Positions 1-5,320 of a DNA stretch of 5,499 bases are shown here, one piece after another. This DNA is from Candidatus Methylomirabilota bacterium (GTDB lineage Bacteria > Methylomirabilota > Methylomirabilia > Methylomirabilales > CSP1-5), in contig JAKEGQ010000289.1 of the NCBI GenBank assembly GCA_022615475.1, forward strand, positions 1 to 5,499, in the 5' to 3' direction. The notes under the pieces were generated by a model that was given only the letters and a program-made list of their open reading frames with translations, did not search any database and was not told the DNA's origin. How positions within the stretch are numbered: the first letter of the stretch is position 1; every line of letters begins with the position of its first letter. Made by a program: the position numbers and the translations under genes.

Positions 1-840
1 GCCATGGATCTGGAGATGTACGCCCATCGCGCGGTCCAGGAAAACCTCAGCCGCCTCAAGGCCCGGGGCGTCAGCGTCGTGGAACCGGAGTACGGAGAGC
101 TTGCCTCGGGCTTGATAGGCCGGGGGCGGCTGGCCGAGCTCTCGGCCATTCTCCGGGCGGTGGAAGATCTCCTCCACCGTGAAGGGGATCTCAGCGGCGA
201 GACGCTCTTGGTCACCGCCGGGCCGACCCAGGAGCCGCTCGATCCCGTTCGCTATATCTCCAATCGATCGTCAGGGAAGATGGGGTTCGCCATCGCCGAG
301 GCCGCCAGGGATCGCGGGGCGCGCGTGCTGCTGGTGAGCGGCCCAACTGCCCTACCCACGCCGCCCGGCGTGACGCGAACGGACGTGACCAATGCCGAAG
401 AGATGTACCACGCCGTACTGGATCGCCTCGACGAAACCACGACCCTCATCATGGCTGCGGCTGTCGCCGACTATCGCCCGAGCACCCACGCCCCGCAGAA
501 GATCAAGAAACGCGAGGCGATGACGGTGGAACTGGTGCGCAACCCGGACATCCTGGCCGAGGCGGGGCGCCGCAAGAGATCGCAGATTTTGGTCGGCTTC
601 GCCGCCGAGACCGAGGAGCTGATCCAGAACGCACGGGAGAAGCTCGCGAAGAAGAATCTGGATCTCATTGTGGCCAACGACATTCGCGTCGGCTTCGGGG
701 GCGAGACCAACCGCGTTACGATCCTCGATCGCCAGGGGAGTGTGGAAGAGTTGCCGGAGCTCACGAAGCGCGAGGCGGCCCACCGGATCCTGGATCGGGT
801 CGTGGCCCTTCGATCCGGCAGGCGGGAGGGCGGAGGATGA
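1..840 (+). CDS. coaBC: Bifunctional phosphopantothenoylcysteine decarboxylase / phosphopantothenate-cysteine ligase, 3' part (5' truncated by window edge)
   Basis: CoaBC carries out two consecutive cytosolic steps of coenzyme A synthesis. CoaB joins cysteine to 4'-phosphopantothenate using CTP, and FMN-dependent CoaC decarboxylates the product to 4'-phosphopantetheine. The frame is open from base 1, and the first visible residues (AMDLEMY) match the family's PAMN/PAMD..M motif, so the ATG at position 4 is internal and roughly the first 120-130 residues lie off the left edge. The rest of the CoaC domain runs to about base 180 and includes the substrate clamp ELASGLIGRGR. The CoaB domain follows, with LLVTAGPTQEPLDPVR and the ISNRSSGKMG nucleotide-binding loop (bases about 205-285), AAAVADYRP, the conserved lysine region KIKK, GFAAET and IVANDI. 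The clamp has Ser (codon 106-108) where E. coli Dfp has catalytic Cys158. The gene ends 4 bp before the uracil-DNA glycosylase start, so the two are probably co-transcribed. Confidence 0.95.
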   Translation, partial: AMDLEMYAHRAVQENLSRLKARGVSVVEPEYGELASGLIGRGRLAELSAILRAVEDLLHREGDLSGETLLVTAGPTQEPLDPVRYISNRSSGKMGFAIAEAARDRGARVLLVSGPTALPTPPGVTRTDVTNAEEMYHAVLDRLDETTTLIMAAAVADYRPSTHAPQKIKKREAMTVELVRNPDILAEAGRRKRSQILVGFAAETEELIQNAREKLAKKNLDLIVANDIRVGFGGETNRVTILDRQGSVEELPELTKREAAHRILDRVVALRSGRREGGG

Positions 841-844
841 GGAC

Positions 845-1576
845 GTGAGCGCGACGGATTTTCGGGCGGAGGCGGCGGACCTGGTCAAAAAGACCCGGGA
901 CTTTCTCGAGGCCCAGCAGCAGTTGGGCCTCGATTTCGTTCGCGGCACTCCGGAGGCGCCCGCCCGCGACCAGGCGCGCTCGGAGCGGGAGATACTCCTC
1001 TCAGGGACCCTGAACCTCGACGAGATCAGGCAGGTTCTCGGGGACTGCAGGCGGTGCAAACTCCACGCGCACCGCACGCAGATCGTCTTCGGGGTCGGCA
1101 AACCCCAGGCAGATCTGGTCTTTGTCGGAGAGGCGCCGGGGGCCGATGAAGATGCACAGGGAGAGCCGTTTGTCGGCCGGGCCGGCCAGCTGCTGACGCG
1201 GATGATCGAGGCGATCGGGCTGAAGCGCGAACAGGTCTATATCTGCAATGTCCTGAAGTCCCGGCCGCCTAACAACCGCACCCCCGAACCGGACGAGATC
1301 GCAGCCTGCGAGCCCTTCCTGATCGCGCAGCTCAAGGCCATCAAGCCGAAGTTGATCTGCGCGCTCGGCGCCATCGCGGCTGCGAACCTACTCAAGACCA
1401 AGGTGCCTCTCTCCAAGCTCCGCGGCAAATTCCACGACTACCAGGGCATCCCCCTCCTCGTCACCTACCATCCGGCCTATCTCCTCCGGAACCCCAACGA
1501 GAAGAAGTCGGCCTGGCAGGATCTGCAGCTTTTGCAAAAGGAGCACCTCCGCCTCACCTCCCCCCCTTCGCGCTAA
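845..1576 (+). CDS. udg: Uracil-DNA glycosylase, family 4 (4Fe-4S type)
   Basis: This 243-residue enzyme removes uracil from DNA, starting base-excision repair of deaminated cytosine. The family signature is clear: GEAPGADEDAQGEPFVGRAG (residues 95-114) is the uracil-binding/water-activating motif 1, and the HPAYLLRNP motif (209-217) is the DNA-intercalating region. Cys68 and Cys71 (CRRC) and Cys155 are iron-sulfur ligands. At the usual third ligand site (K-C-RPP in family 4) the sequence reads KSRPP, with Ser139. Cys134, five residues upstream in YICNVL, may replace it. About 60 residues precede the first Cys pair, a common low-complexity extension in long family-4 members. I chose the GTG at 845 because GGAGG at 832-836 lies 8 bases upstream; the longer open frame to 668 runs inside coaBC. 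The ATG at 837 is out of frame and stops at once. Confidence 0.93.
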   Translation: MSATDFRAEAADLVKKTRDFLEAQQQLGLDFVRGTPEAPARDQARSEREILLSGTLNLDEIRQVLGDCRRCKLHAHRTQIVFGVGKPQADLVFVGEAPGADEDAQGEPFVGRAGQLLTRMIEAIGLKREQVYICNVLKSRPPNNRTPEPDEIAACEPFLIAQLKAIKPKLICALGAIAAANLLKTKVPLSKLRGKFHDYQGIPLLVTYHPAYLLRNPNEKKSAWQDLQLLQKEHLRLTSPPSR

Positions 1577-1631
1577 CAGACTGGGCCCTCGCGCCTGCAA
1601 CCCCCCATCCCACGAAGAACCGAGGTCGGAC

Positions 1632-1660
1632 TTGACAGCGGGGATACTCAAGGGTACAAG
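1632..1660 (+). promoter_or_regulatory. Candidate sigma70-type promoter
   Basis: A perfect -35 hexamer TTGACA (1632-1637) is followed by a 17-bp spacer and TACAAG (1655-1660), which matches 4 of 6 bases of the -10 consensus. The predicted transcript starts near 1667. It would give a leader of roughly 275 bases before the small exported-protein gene. It lies 55 bp after the uracil-DNA glycosylase stop. A second weaker -10-like element (TATATT, 1919-1924) lies just before the ribosome binding site and could give a short transcript instead. Confidence 0.5.
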
Positions 1661-1686
1661 AAAGGCGCCCACAAGGTACTTTTCCC

Positions 1687-1703
1687 GTTGTCGCGCTGGC
1701 AAC
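1687..1703 (+). other. Small hairpin at start of predicted leader RNA
   Basis: GTTGTC (1687-1692) pairs with GGCAAC (1698-1703), including one G-U pair, around a 5-base loop. It sits about 20 bases after the predicted transcription start. No known riboswitch class is recognised. Confidence 0.3.
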
Positions 1704-1791
1704 ATTAAATAGGCAGTACGCGAATGGAACCGGGGTAGGTAGACCTCTTAGCCCACTTCCAGCACAATGGGCGGCGCACGAGAACATCTTG

Positions 1792-1833
1792 ACGCCCTCC
1801 CGGGCGAAGTATGGCCCGAGAGGGCGTTTCGTC
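1792..1833 (+). terminator. Strong hairpin, terminator or attenuator in the 1577-1944 gap
   Basis: ACGCCCTC (1792-1799) pairs with GAGGGCGT (1820-1827). After one C/A mismatch, CGGGC (1801-1805) pairs with GCCCG (1814-1818) around an 8-base loop. The 3' flank (TTCGTCTTT) is U-rich but interrupted. It may end the coaBC-udg transcript. If the promoter at 1632 is used, it lies inside that leader and could act as an attenuator. The rest of 1577-1944 shows no gene. Confidence 0.5.
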
Positions 1834-1944
1834 TTTGAAGAGAGAGAAGGGCGGACCCAGGGAAGGCAATGTGGGGGATCCCCAAGGTCATTGTTAACGA
1901 TTCGGTCGCCTGGCCGATGTATATTCTTTTGAAGGAGGGGGGCA

Positions 1945-2396
1945 ATGAACTCAACAAAAAGAGGGCAGATACCAATGAAAAGGCATCTGATCCACGTCAT
2001 GGTCGTGCTTGCTGTTTTGGTCCCAGCCGGGTTGCCTCAGGCGGCCCAGTTCAAAACGAAGGAAGAGGTCCTTGCGCATCTCATCGCCAATTCTCCTTAC
2101 AAGGATACTGGGTCGGGAGTGGCCAAAGAGGACGTAAGTTTACTGGCCACATAAGAGCCATTTTCACAAAAGAAGGCGGGAATCTACACACCTCGACCCC
2201 GAACAGACCCCCCGTTGACGTTGACATCAAAGACCTTGAGATAATACTCGAGGACGACAAGGTCACCTTGACGTTCAGCAACCCGAAGTCAGGGGCTCGG
2301 TATAATCTGGAACTCAAAGATGGCAAGCTCGTGGGTATTGCCAGAGGCCGGGAAGAATCCGATATCGAGCTCGCACCACAAAATCCAACCAAATAG
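1945..2396 (+). pseudogene. Small exported protein of unknown function, frameshifted
   Basis: I do not recognise the family. Translation starts at ATG 1945, with a strong Shine-Dalgarno AAGGAGG (1932-1938) 6 bases upstream. A second ATG at 1975 begins a classic signal peptide: MKRHL, a hydrophobic core of V, L and A residues, then a probable cleavage after PQAA. The first frame stops at 2154. The frame one base back is open through to TAG at 2394-2396 and carries the plausible mature domain: RGRKFTG and AIFTKEGGNL, then alternating beta-like segments such as LEIILEDDKVTLTFSN and YNLELKDGKLVGIARG. Joined, the pieces make about 150 residues, one nucleotide short of a whole number of codons. The junction lies around 2100-2133; loss of one G from the run at 2110-2112 or 2115-2117 would restore it. 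This is either a real pseudogene or an assembly error. The product would be periplasmic or secreted. Confidence 0.6.
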
Positions 2397-2458
2397 ATGA
2401 GGGGCGCACACCGCCGCCCGGTAGCCGCTCGAGACCGACCCTTTTCTATCTCTCAGTA

Positions 2459-2512
2459 GTGAGGTGGGGATTAGCCGCTGACCCTGGGGGCCGGGTCGTC
2501 GGATTGGAAGGC
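2459..2512 (-). pseudogene. 3'-end remnant of a CDGSH-type gene
   Basis: This 54-bp stretch differs at about six positions from 5355-5408, the end and flank of the right-hand CDGSH gene. On the minus strand it encodes FQSDDPAPRVSG followed by TAA (2471-2473), matching the CDGSH protein C-terminus. Similarity stops abruptly at about 2512, so the iron-sulfur motif is gone. It is a truncated repeat copy, not a functional gene. Confidence 0.7.
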
Positions 2513-2724
2513 AGCGGTGCGGGCTTGCCATTTGCTCAGTAACAGAACTGCTTTCCCGCTGCCGCCCGCGTCGGCTGATTCCCAGGTGCGGCGATCTCGC
2601 CAGCCGCCACCCGTCGGGCAGCCCACCAAAGGGTATACCCCTGGGCTTCCAGCTGATACTGTTGGAAAAATTGAGCTGGATCAAGGCCTTAGGGCCACCT
2701 AAAAACGTCCGAAATAGCAGAATG

Positions 2725-2762
2725 AGCTAAATCTTGCTGTTATCATATCAGCAAGAAAAGCT
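2725..2762. repeat. Inverted repeat in AT-rich island
   Basis: TCTTGCTG (2732-2739) and CAGCAAGA (2749-2756) form a perfect 8-bp stem around the 9-base loop TTATCATAT. AGCT (2725-2728 and 2759-2762) can extend the stem past small internal loops. The hexamer AGCTAA recurs at 2725, 2759 and 2783. It could be a terminator, a protein-binding site or a cruciform; nothing decides between these. Confidence 0.45.
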
Positions 2763-2822
2763 AAAAACTTCACAGCACAATAAGCTAATAATGGCACGCC
2801 CCCCTGGATCAGCCAGCCAAGT

Positions 2823-3002
2823 CCTGACCCCCAAGCCGAATGACCGATCTTCGCCAGCAGTGGGGAGGGCTAGCCGGTGACGCGGGGGGCGGGGTCATCG
2901 GCCTGGAAGCCGACACGCCCATGGCTTCCATCGCAAAACGGTTTGTTCTGGGAGTGCCCGCAGCGGCAGAGCGAGAACGCCGTCCTGCCCTTGAGATCGA
3001 AC
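2823..3002. repeat. Direct repeat containing CDGSH gene, left copy
   Basis: This segment, including about 47 bp beyond the CDGSH stop codon (beginning CCTGACCCCC), aligns with 5321-5499 in the same orientation. From the stop codon inward I count 19 mismatches in 85 bp, then 48 identical bases (2955-3002 against 5452-5499). The match may continue past the window's right edge. Confidence 0.75.
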
Positions 3003-3094
3003 TCCCTTCCATCCGCGTCGAGCACCTTGCACTCGCCCTCGGTCACTTCCACGCGATTGGGACCGTTCTTTTTCGCCGTGATGGTCACTCGCAT
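2870..3094 (-). CDS. CDGSH-type [2Fe-2S] iron-sulfur protein, intact copy
   Basis: This 74-residue protein belongs to the CDGSH (NEET-like) family, which binds a redox-active [2Fe-2S] cluster through three Cys and one His. The motif CRCGHSQNKPFCDGSH is complete, giving ligands Cys43, Cys45, Cys54 and His58. A short N-terminal beta segment (MRVTITAKKNGP) and a DLKG turn before the motif also fit. No membrane anchor or signal is seen, so it is probably cytosolic. I chose ATG at 3094, with AGGAG 4 bases upstream; a TTG one codon earlier is possible. The physiological role is unknown; electron transfer or iron-sulfur handling is inferred from the family. It lies downstream of the abiE pair on the same strand, separated by about 210 bp with two hairpins. 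A closely related copy begins on the other side of that pair. Confidence 0.93.
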   Translation of the reverse strand: MRVTITAKKNGPNRVEVTEGECKVLDADGREFDLKGRTAFSLCRCGHSQNKPFCDGSHGRVGFQADDPAPRVTG

Positions 3095-3154
3095 CAAGCT
3101 CCTCGTTCCACGTCATCACGCGCATAACCCACCGAGAACCTCCCGTCACCACCT

Positions 3155-3185
3155 CGGGGAAAGGCGGACAGGGTACCTTTCCCCG
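3155..3185. terminator. Perfect 10-bp hairpin upstream of the CDGSH gene
   Basis: CGGGGAAAGG (3155-3164) and CCTTTCCCCG (3176-3185) are perfect inverted arms around an 11-base loop. On the minus strand the hairpin lies between the abiEii stop and the CDGSH start, about 60 bases before the latter. Neither strand has a following U-run, so it may be a factor-assisted terminator, an mRNA-stabilising stem or a binding site. Confidence 0.4.
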
Positions 3186-3272
3186 CCAACCCGCAGCATG
3201 GCCCTCCCCTTGCCCTGTGAGCTGACCTTGGCAAGCAGCTCATCCCCGGAATGTCGCTAGGCCGTCCGTTCT

Positions 3273-3307
3273 CCCTGCGAAGTCGCAGGGCGTCTTCACA
3301 GCGCCCT
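3273..3307 (-). terminator. Hairpin(s) directly after abiEii
   Basis: CCCTGCGA (3273-3280) and TCGCAGGG (3283-3290) are perfect inverted arms only 2 bases apart, so in RNA about 6 bp would form around a 6-base loop. An overlapping alternative stem uses AGGGCG (3287-3292) and CGCCCT (3302-3307), the latter including part of the abiEii stop codon. The two are mutually exclusive. The position, 15 bases after the stop, suits a terminator, but there is no U-tract. Confidence 0.35.
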
Positions 3308-4136
3308 AGCCCCCCCCACTCAATCCTGCGGCGAAAACCTGGAAGAGGCGAAAAAGTTCCGTTCGGCGCCCCTCGTTGTTTATCATTCGTCGTTCCTCCC
3401 TAAGAATCTGGCTGATGGGCCTCGAATATTCATCAGGGATCATGTCAATCAACCTACGGGCCGCTAAGAGCGACCTGGGGCTTGCTAGCCTGGCCACCTC
3501 AGTGCCGAGCAAGTACGCACCGGCCTCTTCGAACTCGACTGGTTCTCCGATTACGTCAACCCCTACGAGGTCGAATCGTCGGCTTTGCACAATATCCTCC
3601 TCGTAGTGCTCGAAGCAGTACACCACATCGCTAAGGTCTCGCGCCCGCTCCTCGGGCCGATCCTGATATGACACGATCTTCAAGAGCACTAGTCCCGGAA
3701 TCGGCACCACGCGAACCGATAAGCCAGGGACAAGCTCCTCTAGCCTAGCGGAAGCAAATGCTTCCTCCACCCCAAGGGTGCTCATCACTTGATCGGTCCC
3801 AGGCCATTCCAGGCGGTCATTCTGTACTAGCTGTTCACCATAGGGAATCAGGTCGATTATTACATCTTGGCCAAATAGAAGTTCATGACGGACCGTGCCT
3901 GGTCCAAATCCAACCTCAAAGAGCCGCCGACGGGTCCTTTCAAAGTCCTCCCAACTGCCCGCCGCCACCAGGGCATCAACGTCTCGAGTCGCCCGGGCAC
4001 TTGCCTCACCCCCTTGCCGGACGCGGAGGAGTATCTGAGGGACCGTGGCACCAATAAGCACAAAGTCCCGATTATCGGCCCCCAGGACACGTGCCAGGGC
4101 CGTGAGCGCTGGAATTACCCTCGGATCAATGGGCAT
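3306..4136 (-). CDS. abiEii: AbiEii-like nucleotidyltransferase, probable type IV toxin
   Basis: This 276-residue protein has the layout of the AbiEii/AbiGii nucleotidyltransferase toxins (DUF1814-like). FVLIGATVPQILL (25-37) corresponds to the hGG/hGS nucleotide-binding turn. TRDVDALV carries the metal-binding pair Asp52 and Asp54. VIIDLIP gives a probable third carboxylate at Asp95. LLKIVSYQDR with RDLSDVVYCF (Lys153, Asp167, Asp170) matches the family's K...(R/K)D..D helical region. In studied AbiE systems this enzyme arrests growth by transferring nucleotides to RNA, and its target here is unknown. The usual Gly-Ser/Gly-Gly turn is Gly-Ala-Thr here. I chose the ATG at 4136 because it overlaps the abiEi stop by 11 bp (ATGCCCATTGA), a sign of translational coupling. 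The open frame runs upstream to 4262, but that part lies inside abiEi. No Shine-Dalgarno is seen, so translation probably depends on ribosomes finishing abiEi. Confidence 0.82.
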   Translation of the reverse strand: MPIDPRVIPALTALARVLGADNRDFVLIGATVPQILLRVRQGGEASARATRDVDALVAAGSWEDFERTRRRLFEVGFGPGTVRHELLFGQDVIIDLIPYGEQLVQNDRLEWPGTDQVMSTLGVEEAFASARLEELVPGLSVRVVPIPGLVLLKIVSYQDRPEERARDLSDVVYCFEHYEEDIVQSRRFDLVGVDVIGEPVEFEEAGAYLLGTEVARLASPRSLLAARRLIDMIPDEYSRPISQILREERRMINNEGRRTELFRLFQVFAAGLSGGG

Positions 4137-5208
4137 GAAGGAGAGAAGTAAGATACCTGTTATAGAGGAGCTTCGCCGCTTCCAACTCCCGCTCCCGGCC
4201 CTGAAACACCAGCTCGGCGTAAACCAGTAACGGATGGGCAACGGGGAAATCAACCTGCTCATTCGAAGTAAAGCCGATGAGATGTGAGAATTGCCTGAGT
4301 ACCGTCACCGGTCCTTGTTGAGATGGAAGCCACCTCAATCTCTTGGTGAGCTCTGCCGGCCAGTCCGATACAAAAAACCCAAGTTGATCCCCGCGAAAAT
4401 GGTGCGTGAGGAGATCAGCAGCGAAGCCGCCGGTAACGGCGAAGCTAATTCCGGCTGCTTCGGACTCCTTCTGCAACTTGGCCAGTGTTTGATCCAAATC
4501 CCGCTCTGGAGGCTGGAAACGCCCGACCACGAGCTTGGGGCGCAGGATGTCTCCGTAACCCCCAAGCCAGAAATCAAACAGCTCACGCTTTCTGGTCAGG
4601 ATCCACTCGTCATGGCCTTTCTGTTCAAGGTACCCCTTCTTCTTCAGCTCCCGCATGACTTGGGCGACAGAGCCCAAGGCGACGCCACTCGCCTTTGCGA
4701 GCTCCCGGTATGACATGGACACAGCTCGAGGTTCAGCCAAGAGGACGAAAACGACTTGAAGGCCGCTCGGCTGAGAGAGCCGTCCAATCTTGGATTCTGG
4801 CAGGCGCTTCGGCCTAGCGCCTTGGATGAGGATGTACAGCTTGCCAGGGCTGTCTATATAGACATTCCCCGCTTCGTCGACGAAGTTAACGCCGGCTTCG
4901 ACGAGCCGCTGTGCCAAGCGAGGGGGTATATAATCGGCAAGCAGGAGCGGTCGTGCCTTGGCCTCCCGGCTATCCCGCTGTAGTTGGAGGATCAGATGTT
5001 CCAGTCGAGGCAGGCTGAGGCCCCGCTTTATCTCGTAGAAGTACGTCAGCCGCCCTATGTCTGTATCAAGGTCCAAACGGACGTCGAGCTCGGGGCGGTC
5101 TCGATGGACCACTCGGTACGTAGACTTTACCTTCTTCACGGGCTGGAGGGCCCGCAAGTGAGCCTCGCAGGCCTGAAGAACTTCCTTGTCCGTATCTGTC
5201 TTCCTCAT
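4126..5208 (-). CDS. abiEi: AbiEi-like winged-helix antitoxin/repressor with PD-(D/E)XK-like N-terminal domain
   Basis: This 360-residue protein resembles the long AbiEi_2 (DUF2186) class of type IV antitoxins, which repress their own operon and counteract the AbiEii toxin. The N-terminal domain (about 1-130) contains LDVRLDLD, then YEIKRG (Glu59-x-Lys61) and LILQLQ (Gln75), a PD-(D/E)XK-like pattern. ADYIPPRLAQRLVEAGVNFVDEAGNVYID (92-119) is the family's most recognisable block. A winged helix follows at about 148-206, with probable recognition helices across SYRELAKASGVALGSVAQVM. The C-terminal part has TGGFAAD (259-265), which looks like a worn nucleotidyltransferase turn without its acidic pair. 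It ends with PLLVYAELV and LEAAKLLYNRYL, typical of the class. The ATG at 5208 has no Shine-Dalgarno; the predicted promoter would make the mRNA almost leaderless. abiEii follows with an 11-bp overlap. Codon use looks less GC-biased than in coaBC. Confidence 0.85.
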   Translation of the reverse strand: MRKTDTDKEVLQACEAHLRALQPVKKVKSTYRVVHRDRPELDVRLDLDTDIGRLTYFYEIKRGLSLPRLEHLILQLQRDSREAKARPLLLADYIPPRLAQRLVEAGVNFVDEAGNVYIDSPGKLYILIQGARPKRLPESKIGRLSQPSGLQVVFVLLAEPRAVSMSYRELAKASGVALGSVAQVMRELKKKGYLEQKGHDEWILTRKRELFDFWLGGYGDILRPKLVVGRFQPPERDLDQTLAKLQKESEAAGISFAVTGGFAADLLTHHFRGDQLGFFVSDWPAELTKRLRWLPSQQGPVTVLRQFSHLIGFTSNEQVDFPVAHPLLVYAELVFQGRERELEAAKLLYNRYLTSLLHAH

Positions 5209-5213
5209 GGCGC

Positions 5214-5264
5214 GTTCACTCTACCACAATGTTCACTGAAAGTGAACACTAAAAATTAGTGAAC
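5214..5264. promoter_or_regulatory. Four-half-site symmetric operator upstream of abiEi
   Basis: GTTCACT occurs at 5214-5220 and 5231-5237, and its complement AGTGAAC at 5241-5247 and 5258-5264. All four are exact and mirror-symmetric about base 5239, with 10-base gaps on each outer side and a 3-base central gap. The inner palindrome extends to 8-bp arms (5230-5248). Characterised AbiEi proteins bind inverted repeats in their own promoter, so this is probably the autoregulatory operator. Confidence 0.65.
5218..5246 (-). promoter_or_regulatory. Candidate abiE promoter inside the operator
   Basis: Reading the minus strand, TTCACT (5246-5241; 4 of 6 to TTGACA) is followed by exactly 17 bp and TAGAGT (5223-5218; 4 of 6 to TATAAT). 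Transcription would start near 5211, only a few bases before the ATG at 5208. The half-sites cover the -35, the spacer and most of the -10, so bound repressor would exclude RNA polymerase. Confidence 0.4.
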
Positions 5265-5320
5265 AGCCTCTAGCCGAAAATAACAGCTCACCCCGATACC
5301 GGCATGACGATCGGGAACAG

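Larger units (their letters stand above)
2397..2869. other. Gene-poor stretch with repeat remnant, palindrome and AT-rich island
   Basis: I see no convincing gene here; the short open frames on both strands have no ribosome binding site or recognisable motif. It contains the CDGSH 3' remnant (2459-2512), a 10-bp palindrome GGGTATACCC (2631-2640) nested inside a GCCCA/TGGGC stem (2621-2646), and an AT-rich island at about 2700-2795 against a GC-rich background. From about 2823 the sequence matches the downstream flank of the second CDGSH copy. Confidence 0.5.

Noticed and set aside
352..1101. Long minus-strand open frame opposite coaBC and udg
   Set aside because: It is antisense to two strongly supported genes, spans their junction, and is rich in Arg, Ser and Ala as expected of a GC-rich shadow frame.
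1715..1745. CGGGGTAGGTAG resembles part of a c-di-GMP-I riboswitch
   Set aside because: The conserved 5' half (the GGGCAAACC region, tetraloop and receptor) is absent upstream, so it is a chance match.
2014..2154. Programmed -1 frameshifting in the exported-protein gene
   Set aside because: I find no X-XXY-YYZ slippery heptamer followed by a strong stem in the overlap; a simple indel is more likely.
2289..2684. Minus-strand open frame of 131 codons
   Set aside because: It has no ribosome binding site or recognisable motif and overlaps the exported-protein gene end and the CDGSH remnant in another frame.
2840..3260. Plus-strand open frames across the CDGSH gene
   Set aside because: They are antisense shadows of a gene with a complete cluster motif on the minus strand.
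3098..3305. Integron attC or insertion-sequence ends around the abiE module
   Set aside because: I see no transposase, no matching terminal inverted repeats and no attC-like core pair; the flanking repeats are coding CDGSH sequence.
4137..4262. Upstream extension of abiEii to 4262
   Set aside because: The extra residues are low-complexity, lie wholly inside abiEi in another frame and have no start signal; the family-like sequence begins just after ATG 4136.
5214..5264. CRISPR-like repeats
   Set aside because: The units are 7 bp and arranged as mirror images within 51 bp, which fits an operator and not a repeat-spacer array.
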